Source: Desulfobacteraceae bacterium (GTDB lineage Bacteria; Desulfobacterota; DSM-4660; Desulfatiglandales; Desulfatiglandaceae). Taken from it: a DNA stretch of 6,365 nt. The stretch spans positions 1 to 6,365 of the forward strand of contig JAUWMY010000158.1 of the NCBI GenBank assembly GCA_030612945.1, read 5' to 3'. The notes beneath the pieces were generated by a model. That model was not told the origin of the DNA. It ran no database searches and saw only the letters and a program-made list of their open reading frames with translations. Position 1 is the first letter of the stretch. Every line of letters begins with the position of its first letter. Below, in pieces: positions 1 through 6,365 of the stretch. The position numbers and the translations under genes were made by a program.

Positions 1-6
1 AGGAGG
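1..6 (+). promoter_or_regulatory. Ribosome binding site of the CooT-like gene
   Basis: The first six bases are AGGAGG, a perfect Shine-Dalgarno core, five bases before the ATG at 12. It fixes this start over the in-frame ATGs at codons 8 and 18, which would also remove the conserved Cys2. The upstream promoter lies outside the window. Confidence 0.85.
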
Positions 7-11
7 ATAAC

Positions 12-212
12 ATGTGTTTGAGTACCGTGTATATGAATTCGGGGAATGAGGAAAAGGAAATCATGAAAGACGTGGCTCGAATAGAGGCCGAGGGCAAAGG
101 CTTTTGGCTCATCAATCTGTTCGGGGAAAGGGAGTTCATCGAAGGTAGTATTCAAACCGTCGACCTCATGGACGAACACTTTGTTATGCTCAGAGAAGGG
201 AAGTTGAATTGA
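12..212 (+). CDS. CooT-family small nickel-binding protein
   Basis: This is a complete 66-residue protein. It begins MCLSTVYM, the signature N-terminus of the CooT family (Pfam CooT, formerly an uncharacterised DUF), and has the usual family length. In Rhodospirillum rubrum, CooT is a small dimeric cytoplasmic protein that binds nickel through Cys2 and helps nickel delivery to carbon monoxide dehydrogenase; Cys2 is present here and is the only cysteine. The rest fits the family's small beta-rich fold, with a central Gly-rich turn (EGKGFWLINLFGE, about residues 27-39) and a C-terminal strand (HFVMLREGK). There is no signal peptide or membrane segment. No coo or other nickel-enzyme gene is visible in the window, so the client enzyme is unknown. 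moaA follows 53 bases later on the same strand. The family call is strong; a role in CODH maturation is only inferred, because many CooT homologues occur without coo genes. Confidence 0.82.
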   Translation: MCLSTVYMNSGNEEKEIMKDVARIEAEGKGFWLINLFGEREFIEGSIQTVDLMDEHFVMLREGKLN

Positions 213-253
213 TCCTCTTATGATAACACGGCTCGTCGCCGTCAAGATCTTTC

Positions 254-258
254 GGAGG
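254..258 (+). promoter_or_regulatory. Ribosome binding site that decides the moaA TTG start
   Basis: GGAGG lies seven bases before the TTG at 266. The first in-frame ATG is codon 28, inside the first Fe-S motif, so an ATG start would destroy the enzyme. The site therefore supports TTG as the true initiation codon. Confidence 0.8.
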
Positions 259-265
259 CTTCCCA

Positions 266-1246
266 TTGCTGGATAACAACCACAGAGTCATCAATTATTT
301 GCGTCTTTCAGTCACTGACCGCTGCAATCTGAGATGTATCTATTGTATGCCTGAAAAGGGCATTAGATTTATGCCTCACAGTGAAATCCTCACCTATGAA
401 GAAATACTCCATATCGTCAGGCTCTCCATTCAAAAAGGTATTCGTAAAATCAGACTTACTGGCGGGGAACCCCTGGTAAGAAAGGGATTCATAAGTTTTC
501 TTGAAAGGCTTTCTAAGATAGAAGGATTGGAGGAAATCACACTGACTACAAATGGGGTGTTGCTCAAAAGTCTTGCCGTTGACATCAAAAACTGTGGCAT
601 TAGCCGGATCAATGTGAGCCTGGATTCTCTCAGACCTGAGCGGTTCTTTCGTATTACCGGACGGGACTTTTTTGAACGGGTGTGGGAGGGCCTTGAGGAG
701 GCGGAGCACGTGGGGTTCAATCCCATTAAAATTAATGTGGTAGCGATAAAAGGTGTCAATGATGATGAAATATTGGATTTTGCCTCACTAACCCTAAATA
801 AACCTTATCATGTCCGTTTTATCGAGATTATGCCTATTGGGGATAAGAATATCTGGACTACTGAGAAATTTATCTCCGCAAAAGAAATTCATAATAGAAT
901 CCAAACCTTGGGAATCCTTCAACCCATCGGTCACAATACTTTGGATGGCCCGGCTGAAAGATATGCTCTTGAAGGGGCCAAAGGAGAGGTCGGTTTTATA
1001 GGGGCTTTAAGTAATCATTTTTGTGACAACTGCAATCGATTGCGATTGACGGCAGATGGCCATTTAAAGGGCTGTCTCTTTTCTGATCAGGAAACCGACA
1101 TAAAAACCCCTTTAAGGGATGGCAAAGGAGATAGCCATTTGCTGAATCTTATCATGGATACGATCCTGAACAAACCCAAGGATCATGGTCTGCTGCCATA
1201 CAATCCTCGTAAATGTGTTCGTCAGATGAACAGTATTGGGGGTTGA
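266..1246 (+). CDS. moaA: GTP 3',8-cyclase MoaA (molybdenum cofactor biosynthesis)
   Basis: This is a complete 326-residue radical SAM enzyme, close to the usual MoaA length of about 330. With SAM it converts GTP to 3',8-cyclo-7,8-dihydro-GTP, which MoaC turns into cyclic pyranopterin monophosphate. The N-terminal cluster motif CNLRCIYC places Cys20, Cys24 and Cys27 on the SAM-binding [4Fe-4S] cluster, after the typical LRLSVTDR strand. TGGEPL (65-70) is the SAM-contacting GGEP motif, and NVSLDSL (116-122) and RFIEIMP (184-190) are further family blocks. The second, GTP-binding cluster is carried by Cys253, Cys256 and Cys270 (CDNC...GC), a C-x2-C-x13-C spacing. The chain ends in the conserved Gly-Gly tail (NSIGG) needed for catalysis. 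All expected catalytic features are intact, so it should be active. Translation starts at TTG. It is probably co-transcribed with the CooT-like gene; no other mo-cofactor gene is visible. Confidence 0.96.
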   Translation: MLDNNHRVINYLRLSVTDRCNLRCIYCMPEKGIRFMPHSEILTYEEILHIVRLSIQKGIRKIRLTGGEPLVRKGFISFLERLSKIEGLEEITLTTNGVLLKSLAVDIKNCGISRINVSLDSLRPERFFRITGRDFFERVWEGLEEAEHVGFNPIKINVVAIKGVNDDEILDFASLTLNKPYHVRFIEIMPIGDKNIWTTEKFISAKEIHNRIQTLGILQPIGHNTLDGPAERYALEGAKGEVGFIGALSNHFCDNCNRLRLTADGHLKGCLFSDQETDIKTPLRDGKGDSHLLNLIMDTILNKPKDHGLLPYNPRKCVRQMNSIGG

Positions 1247-1314
1247 AAAAGACGGCCAAATTCCTCTCTGAGAAGTTTCGCGGAAACCATCAAAAAAGGG
1301 TCTTGGGGCCATTT

Positions 1315-3630
1315 TCAAGGATTAGCAAACTTTTTGGCAAGGTCACGGTCAATAACATATATACAGACTTCTTTTGCGCCCTGTTCTGTATAATGATATT
1401 TTTGACATAGGTTGTTTATCAAGTAAGTTACATCATCCCTGATTCGCTTATCATAAGTTTTGAAATCCTCTTCATCATAATCTTTTATGGTGCGGCGGAA
1501 GTTCTCGTTCTTCAAAAACGGATCAAGTACCCTCTCCTTTAGATGATAAACATATCGTTCATGCAGGGATTGAAAAAGCCCTGTCTCGACTAAGGGGAAG
1601 CCCTCAACTATGATTTCCTGGGTCAAGGTCTTGGAGGTGTACTTCTTCTGGGTGTCTTCCCGAAAAGAAAACCGTGCATTTTTGTCAACCTCCGGTCCAA
1701 GCAAACGAGCTTCAATGCCCTCCAGGAACTCTTCTGTAATTTCAAGCTGTTCGCCGGTATAATCACAGGTTTCCACGGCCCCTATCTCAAAGTTAAGGGC
1801 GAACAGGTAATTTTGTATGTCCCCGGAAATTTTTTCCTCATTGTAATAGTAAAGGGATTCCTTAACCTCCTGCAAAATACTGTAGTCGTACATGTGCATT
1901 AGGGCAGTCAAGAATCCTTCAGGTATGGATTTGCTCAGATCTTTGCGGATCTCGGTGAAATAGTTAACCAGCACGTTCATATTGATCAGTTTGTCTTGCT
2001 GGGCGTAGCGTGAATAGAACGAGTTAAAGATCTTTATGGACTCACGACCAGAAAAGCCCTTACACCCTTCTGTATCTGCTTCGGCCATGATCTGCCTCCT
2101 GCGCTTGGCAGTTAGCGATTTTCTGTCTTCTTCCGAAAGCCAGGCGGGGACATATCCTGCATAAAGCTCCATCTTCAAAAGCTGGAGGTTGCTATCGCAA
2201 TAGGCGCCATATTTCTTAGGATCACCGATCCATTCCAGTAAGGCTTCCGACTTGATATCCAACCGGGAGGAAATAATCACCATTGCAAAATTATTAAGGA
2301 CCCTGGGAAGAAAATCTTTGTCAATATGTTTACCGAAGATATTGCGGTAAATCTCCACCTCTGTTCTGAAATCCATGACATAGGGGATTTTTACATATTC
2401 AATGCGGCCTAAAAGGGACCGGATATCTTTTATCTCTTTCTCATCCTCAGGATTCATTACACCCACAAAGAGTGAATTTACGCTCTCTTCGATTTCTTCA
2501 ATCTTGTGGACTCCTTCACTGATAATATTGTGGAGCTCGATCAACCTCCCTGTATTATGGGATTTGATGTCCATCAGGGCGTATATGCCGTCGTTGGTCT
2601 TGGCATATTGAGAAAAAATGTATTTCACCTGGTTGCTGTCTTTGAAAAGGCCATTTAGCCTTTTCTGGACCAGGGGATTGGTCAAGTAATTTTGCCGCAT
2701 GGGCTTATCCCCGGGATTGAAGACGCTGATGCCTTCCCCAAGTCGCCTGTTGATCTGATAAGGCCGGGCAAAAATCATTTGAAACACTTCCTCAGGGCTT
2801 TCCAGCTTGTTCAACAGGGCTTCTAAGATGGAACTACAAATAGTGCAAGGGTCATCTCTAAAAACCCAATCGTATTCCTTTGCGCTCAAAAAATTTTCCC
2901 CGAACTGATTGTCCTTTAACAGTTCATTCAAAAAAGCCCGGCGTGTATCCCTGGGGATCATCAGCAGGGGATGATCATGACTGGGACAGGAAATCTCAAT
3001 AATATCATCCTCAGTAAAGTCAGGGAGGCTTTGTTCAATAAGAGAATCTTCCTCGTCCTCGTTAGAGCCTTCCCGGCCCACCTGGTAGGCGTCGAGCACT
3101 TTTGAGAGTTTGTCAAATAAAGGATGGGGCTCATTTCTGTATGATACGCCCAACAATTTTCGGTCCAGCCTCCAAACCGTTTCCCAGCGTAATCCCTCTT
3201 TTGTATTGGCATATTCTTCAAATTTTGTGAGCAGGTTATTTAAAAATGTGCTCTTCCCGCAACCGGGAGGACCGTAAAAGATATAGATTTTGTTTTGCTG
3301 GGCACCGCGTCTCAAGGACTGAACAAGGTTTATCAATCTATTGGAAAAAATCCGATCGGCAAAAAAAGGGTGATCAGCGCCTTCAACCAAGAGCCGGCTG
3401 AAATCATAGTCCATGAAACCGATATTTTCGGGATCATCGGGGTACTCCTCAATACCTTCTCCCACATACAACTTGACCATGTCATGGAACAACTGGAATA
3501 CATTGCGTATTACCGCGGAGGGGTTTGATGTAAGAATGTTAAGGAATTCCTCAAAGGGAACGGGCAAGCGGCGTTCCCGTTCTCGCAGTCTGTGATCCAC
3601 TTGCTGCATGGCCCTTTTAGTGTTTTTCAT
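1315..3630 (-). CDS. PrkA/YeaG-family AAA+ serine protein kinase, long form
   Basis: This 771-residue cytoplasmic protein matches the PrkA family (AAA_PrkA domain followed by the PrkA C-terminal domain). The Walker A motif GPPGCGKST is at 120-128. DGIYALMDI (about 347-355) fits the Walker B region, and NSLFVGVMNPED (385-396) the sensor-1 region. GRIEYVKIPY (408-417) matches the conserved block with the arginine finger (LDRVYIVKVPY in E. coli YeaG), and GFSGRESIKI (525-534) the sensor-2-like GLSTR block. The C-terminus (about 711-765) resembles the YeaG kinase-like tail. Classic members are about 630-645 residues. The excess lies partly in an acidic segment after Walker A (about 185-210) and partly in the 490-700 region. 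Cys215/His218 (CPSH) and Cys262/Cys265 (CTIC) could bind metal, which is inference. PrkA was first described as a serine kinase, and protease activity has since been reported for the Bacillus protein, so its biochemistry is open. It is the last gene of the yeaH-spoVR-prkA run and overlaps spoVR by 14 bases. Confidence 0.9.
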   Translation of the reverse strand: MKNTKRAMQQVDHRLRERERRLPVPFEEFLNILTSNPSAVIRNVFQLFHDMVKLYVGEGIEEYPDDPENIGFMDYDFSRLLVEGADHPFFADRIFSNRLINLVQSLRRGAQQNKIYIFYGPPGCGKSTFLNNLLTKFEEYANTKEGLRWETVWRLDRKLLGVSYRNEPHPLFDKLSKVLDAYQVGREGSNEDEEDSLIEQSLPDFTEDDIIEISCPSHDHPLLMIPRDTRRAFLNELLKDNQFGENFLSAKEYDWVFRDDPCTICSSILEALLNKLESPEEVFQMIFARPYQINRRLGEGISVFNPGDKPMRQNYLTNPLVQKRLNGLFKDSNQVKYIFSQYAKTNDGIYALMDIKSHNTGRLIELHNIISEGVHKIEEIEESVNSLFVGVMNPEDEKEIKDIRSLLGRIEYVKIPYVMDFRTEVEIYRNIFGKHIDKDFLPRVLNNFAMVIISSRLDIKSEALLEWIGDPKKYGAYCDSNLQLLKMELYAGYVPAWLSEEDRKSLTAKRRRQIMAEADTEGCKGFSGRESIKIFNSFYSRYAQQDKLINMNVLVNYFTEIRKDLSKSIPEGFLTALMHMYDYSILQEVKESLYYYNEEKISGDIQNYLFALNFEIGAVETCDYTGEQLEITEEFLEGIEARLLGPEVDKNARFSFREDTQKKYTSKTLTQEIIVEGFPLVETGLFQSLHERYVYHLKERVLDPFLKNENFRRTIKDYDEEDFKTYDKRIRDDVTYLINNLCQKYHYTEQGAKEVCIYVIDRDLAKKFANP

Positions 3631-5296
3631 GTTTCACATCCGATTCAATGACTTTTTTGGAGAGCGTTCGCTCTTTCATGGTGTAGACGACTCGTTGCCA
3701 TTTGATCTCTTCTTCTTTGGGCTGTTTTGAATGCAGGATCGCAGTAAGTGGAACAAACGCCAGTCCTTCTTTGGCAACCTGGGACACAACTTCGCTGGTC
3801 TCCAATTGAACCGGGCCGCCCCACAGATATTCAATTCCGAGCATCGTATTTTCAATGAACTCCTTTACCAGGGGCTTGCCCTCAAAACGGTGCACCAGAT
3901 AGAGCCCTCCCTTTTCATTCCTGTTATGGTCAATGTCGATAAAAGGGGGATGATACAAGGAATCCAATAGCATCCGGCGATAGTCCTCAGGCTTCCTACT
4001 CCTGATGTAATACTCCCACACCCCTTTGGACTGGTTCAATCTCCTCCCGGTGACAAAGAGATTGTTGCGAGTGATAAAATCATCATCAAGAAAGGTATTG
4101 ATAAATGAAAAATCAGAGAAGTTTTCCCGGACTCTAAAAAGGGCCTCGCGGCCCTGACCGGTGCGGGCATCAAACTTGCCCCTGGCCTGGGCATCTAAAA
4201 TGCGTTGGAATTCAATGGAATATTTCCCTTTATCAGCCATTTCCTGGATATGGGAAAAGAGGCGCATCCCCAGGGCATAGGGGTTCAGCCCCTGGCGCGG
4301 CATTGAAACCACCCGGGCATTGACCCTGGCAAAGTCCACTTCGTGCCCGTCGATACGGTCATCCCGAAGAAAGAGCCTTTCATGCCAGTAGCTGGCCCAG
4401 CCTTCATTCATAATCCTGGTTCGGATCTGGGGCTGGAAGAACAGTGAGGTCTTGCGTACCACCTCCATGACTGAGTTCATCCACGTGTTTTCTTCTTTGC
4501 TTAAGAAGTCAGAGTGGTCCATCAAAAACTGAATCAGATCTACGCGGCGCTTAGGTTTCTCCTTAAGGCTTTTATCAAAGAGGGCTTCAAATTCTGGATA
4601 TTTCTTGGTCGCTTCCGAAAAAAAATATTGTTCAGCCCAGTCCCCGTATTTTTTGAGGCATTCGTTGTACCTCTCCACTTCTTTATTATACTCGCTGATT
4701 CTCACCTTTTTCTTGGATTGCAGAAAGACGTCAAAGTAAAAGTCCAAGCGTTTAGACAGGCCTGTGGTTGGTGGTCGATTGGAATGGTCCAGTTCATTAT
4801 AATAACCAACCAAATTATCAATACCCCGGGTAAATTCGATAACGTAATCCACCCATCTCCCCTTTTCTGACCTTAGCTTGGCTATGAGCCGTTTGTCCGA
4901 AAGGGCCTGGCCGGTGAAATCATAGTCCCATGTGTTGCGGAAAAAGAGGTTGTTCTGAAAAAAATCAATATGGGCCAGAACGTGAAAGAAGATCATCACG
5001 TTCAGCCAGTCCGGGTTGTTGTCATTATAAAAAGAGATCGCAGGCCGGGTGTTGATCACAGTTTCATAAGGGTTGACAGGATAAAGCTCATAGCGACCCT
5101 TTTCCTTCTGGACCTCCACTTCATGCACCCAGTAATCATACAGGGTAGGGATCATTCCCTTGGGCGACAGCTCAAGCATATCACGGTTGGTCACAATGTA
5201 TTCAAGGGTCTCCTGGCTAAATTTCAAGCCCTCTCCTTGAGCCCTTTCCTTGCAACTTTCCATGATCTTTTTGGTATGCTGATTAATTAGTTCCAT
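3617..5296 (-). CDS. SpoVR family protein
   Basis: This is a 559-residue member of the SpoVR family (Bacillus SpoVR, E. coli YcgB), somewhat longer than the roughly 470-510 of classic members because of a longer, charged C-terminal tail. Family blocks are clear: WVHEVE near the N-terminus (56-61), HVLAHIDFFQNN (105-116), MNEGWASYWH (296-305), GLNPYALG (336-343) and SDFSFINTFL (394-403). SpoVR is needed for spore cortex formation in Bacillus, and YcgB belongs to the E. coli stationary-phase set, but the biochemical activity is unknown. There is no signal peptide or membrane helix, so it should be cytosolic. I chose the ATG at 5296 because family similarity begins there (MELINQHTKKIM). An in-frame TTG at 5353 would add 19 basic, unfamily-like residues and has no Shine-Dalgarno sequence; the ATG has only a weak AAAGAA upstream. 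It lies between yeaH and prkA, and its last 14 bases overlap the start of prkA. Confidence 0.92.
   Translation of the reverse strand: MELINQHTKKIMESCKERAQGEGLKFSQETLEYIVTNRDMLELSPKGMIPTLYDYWVHEVEVQKEKGRYELYPVNPYETVINTRPAISFYNDNNPDWLNVMIFFHVLAHIDFFQNNLFFRNTWDYDFTGQALSDKRLIAKLRSEKGRWVDYVIEFTRGIDNLVGYYNELDHSNRPPTTGLSKRLDFYFDVFLQSKKKVRISEYNKEVERYNECLKKYGDWAEQYFFSEATKKYPEFEALFDKSLKEKPKRRVDLIQFLMDHSDFLSKEENTWMNSVMEVVRKTSLFFQPQIRTRIMNEGWASYWHERLFLRDDRIDGHEVDFARVNARVVSMPRQGLNPYALGMRLFSHIQEMADKGKYSIEFQRILDAQARGKFDARTGQGREALFRVRENFSDFSFINTFLDDDFITRNNLFVTGRRLNQSKGVWEYYIRSRKPEDYRRMLLDSLYHPPFIDIDHNRNEKGGLYLVHRFEGKPLVKEFIENTMLGIEYLWGGPVQLETSEVVSQVAKEGLAFVPLTAILHSKQPKEEEIKWQRVVYTMKERTLSKKVIESDVKHEKH
3637..3641 (-). 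promoter_or_regulatory. Probable ribosome binding site of prkA
   Basis: Read on the minus strand, GGATG lies six bases before the ATG at 3630, inside the 3' end of the spoVR gene. It favours this start over the ATG at codon 8 (3609), whose nearest purine run, AAAAGGG, is only two bases away. The position inside the upstream gene fits translational coupling. Confidence 0.45.
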
Positions 5297-5381
5297 GATA
5301 AAAGTTCTTTTGTTACTTTCTTGAAAACCCCGTCCTCTACGCGGAGCCGACAAGCCGGGTATAACGAGATCTGATTTTTGT

Positions 5382-6365
5382 CTAATCGATCAGCTTCTTT
5401 ATTCCTTCTATCAGGCGGGTTTCGTCAGCGTTCACTTGCACCACATCCAGCCTGAGCAAATCCGGTTTTTCTTCTAAGAGCTTTGAATCTACAACATATT
5501 TCTCCACCACAGTCTTTTTCTCTGCTCCGGAATTTTCGTGGGCAATAGTGATCCCCATCCGGTTGGCATAGGTCAGCATTTTCTTTAGCTCCGGAACAGT
5601 CTCCTTGCCCTCAGTGTCCCAATCCTCGCCGTCAGTACCATGGAAGACATATATGTTATAATCCTGGGCCAGATTCTCCTGATCCACAATCTTGTTCACC
5701 AACCGATAGGCCGATACCACCTTGGTCCCGCCGGCTACCTTTGAATTGTAATAGGTGTAAAAATCTGGAACTTCGTTAGCTTCCGTGTCATGGAGTATAA
5801 ACCGGGATTCCACCTGCCGCGCATACTGGTACAAGAGCCAGCTATATATCAGAACGTGCTGGGAGACCACCACTTCAGTTGGCGGACCGTGCATGGACCC
5901 GGAGTAGTCCCGGATAAAAAAGACCAGGGCCTGAGACTCATAGTCTATTTCCCGAGAAAGGATCCGATAGATCATGTCATGAGGGGCGACCAGCAGGCGG
6001 GTAGGATCAATGTCATCCCAGTCCGAAATATTGCCCAAGCCGATATTGGTCTCCAGTATTTTCCGCAGGCTGGCCTTTTTGTCCAGAAACTGCCCAAATC
6101 CACGGTTTTTGTCTGTCAAGTCATAGGTGTAACGGGCAAGGGCCCTTTTCTTGCCCTTCTCTTTCAGATTGGGGAGTTCGAACTGCTCGGTAAGAAGCCT
6201 GCCCAGATCATAGGCGCTGGACTCCATTTCATGGGGACCCATCTCTCCCTCTCCCGCGCCTCCTGCTCCGGCGTCACCGCGCACGGGTTCTTCACCGATG
6301 ACTTCTCCCTCTTCCCCGTTACGGGGCCCCCCGGCGTGTTGCTCTGTTGTGGGATCAGAGGATCG
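5382..6365 (-). CDS. YeaH/DUF444 family protein with a vWA-like domain (N-terminus beyond window)
   Basis: The frame is open to the right edge, so the visible 327 residues are the C-terminal part of a longer protein (E. coli YeaH is about 430). The GTG at 6284 is an internal valine, not the start. The visible part opens with the Gly/Glu-rich low-complexity linker typical of DUF444, then the SAYDLGRLLTEQFELPNLK block matching YeaH EYLDLLFEDLALPNLK. The vWA-like domain follows, with a complete MIDAS: D-x-S-x-S in RDYSGSM (visible Asp153, Ser155, Ser157), the threonine in AGGTKV (Thr214) and the aspartate in GTDGEDW (Asp245). Such domains bind Mg2+ or Mn2+ and mediate protein contacts. In E. coli yeaH is co-transcribed with the kinase gene yeaG under RpoS and acts in the response to sustained nitrogen starvation. 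Here it is the first visible gene of the minus-strand run, which places a vWA partner upstream of SpoVR and PrkA. There is no membrane segment. Confidence 0.92.
   Translation of the reverse strand, partial: RSSDPTTEQHAGGPRNGEEGEVIGEEPVRGDAGAGGAGEGEMGPHEMESSAYDLGRLLTEQFELPNLKEKGKKRALARYTYDLTDKNRGFGQFLDKKASLRKILETNIGLGNISDWDDIDPTRLLVAPHDMIYRILSREIDYESQALVFFIRDYSGSMHGPPTEVVVSQHVLIYSWLLYQYARQVESRFILHDTEANEVPDFYTYYNSKVAGGTKVVSAYRLVNKIVDQENLAQDYNIYVFHGTDGEDWDTEGKETVPELKKMLTYANRMGITIAHENSGAEKKTVVEKYVVDSKLLEEKPDLLRLDVVQVNADETRLIEGIKKLID

Noticed and set aside
308..759. Long minus-strand open frames opposite the 5' half of moaA
   Set aside because: They lie fully antisense to a gene with intact, recognisable MoaA motifs, resemble no family and have no ribosome binding site; they are shadows of the real frame.
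1275..1287. Short hairpin GTTTC-GCG-GAAAC in the gap between moaA and prkA, considered as a terminator
   Set aside because: The stem is only five pairs, AT-rich, with a three-base loop and no T run on the plus strand after it. The A run at 1292-1297 would come before the hairpin for minus-strand transcripts. It is not convincing as an intrinsic terminator for either gene.
4514..5290. Plus-strand open frames of 118 and 106 codons opposite spoVR, the first with a hydrophobic-looking translation
   Set aside because: Both are antisense to strongly conserved SpoVR coding sequence; the hydrophobic look comes from reading Lys/Glu-rich codons on the other strand.
5341..5360. Repeated AGCCG either side of ACA in the yeaH-spoVR gap
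   Set aside because: It is a five-base direct repeat with no wider array or symmetry, within chance expectation.
6282..6284. GTG as the start of the YeaH-like protein
   Set aside because: The frame stays open for 27 more codons to the window edge, and the position falls inside the Gly/Glu-rich linker that is internal in DUF444 proteins. The true start is beyond the window.

Overview
The window holds five protein-coding genes in two convergent blocks, with almost no non-coding DNA. Base composition looks moderate, and the coding style and gene set suggest a Gram-negative anaerobe. The closest fit I can argue for is a deltaproteobacterial (Desulfobacterota-like) genome. This is an inference from the style of the SpoVR and PrkA proteins, the CooT-like protein and the moaA neighbourhood; nothing in the window identifies the organism directly.

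Left block, plus strand (1-1246): a 66-residue CooT-family small nickel-binding protein behind a perfect AGGAGG ribosome binding site, then, 53 bases downstream, a complete MoaA (GTP 3',8-cyclase, the first enzyme of molybdopterin cofactor synthesis) that starts at TTG. Both are metal-cofactor genes and could be co-transcribed.

Right block, minus strand, read from right to left (6365 to 1315): the C-terminal 327 residues of a YeaH/DUF444 von Willebrand factor A-like protein, whose start lies beyond the right edge; a SpoVR-family protein (559 residues from the ATG chosen here); and a long PrkA/YeaG-type AAA+ serine protein kinase (771 residues). SpoVR and PrkA overlap by 14 bases and yeaH ends 85 bases before spoVR, so the three look like one operon. 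These families are known to go together: yeaG-yeaH are an operon in Escherichia coli and the SpoVR homologue ycgB belongs to the same stationary-phase or stress set, but there it is unlinked. Here all three sit side by side, which supports one functional module made of an ATPase/kinase, a MIDAS-type vWA adaptor and a protein of unknown biochemistry with a His/Glu-rich motif set.

The two blocks converge on a 68-base gap (1247-1314) with no convincing terminator. I saw no tRNA, rRNA, CRISPR array, insertion sequence or long repeat. The most interesting content is the three-gene stress module: its PrkA is clearly longer than the classic family and carries an acidic insertion and Cys/His motifs, and its SpoVR keeps a potential metal-binding residue set.
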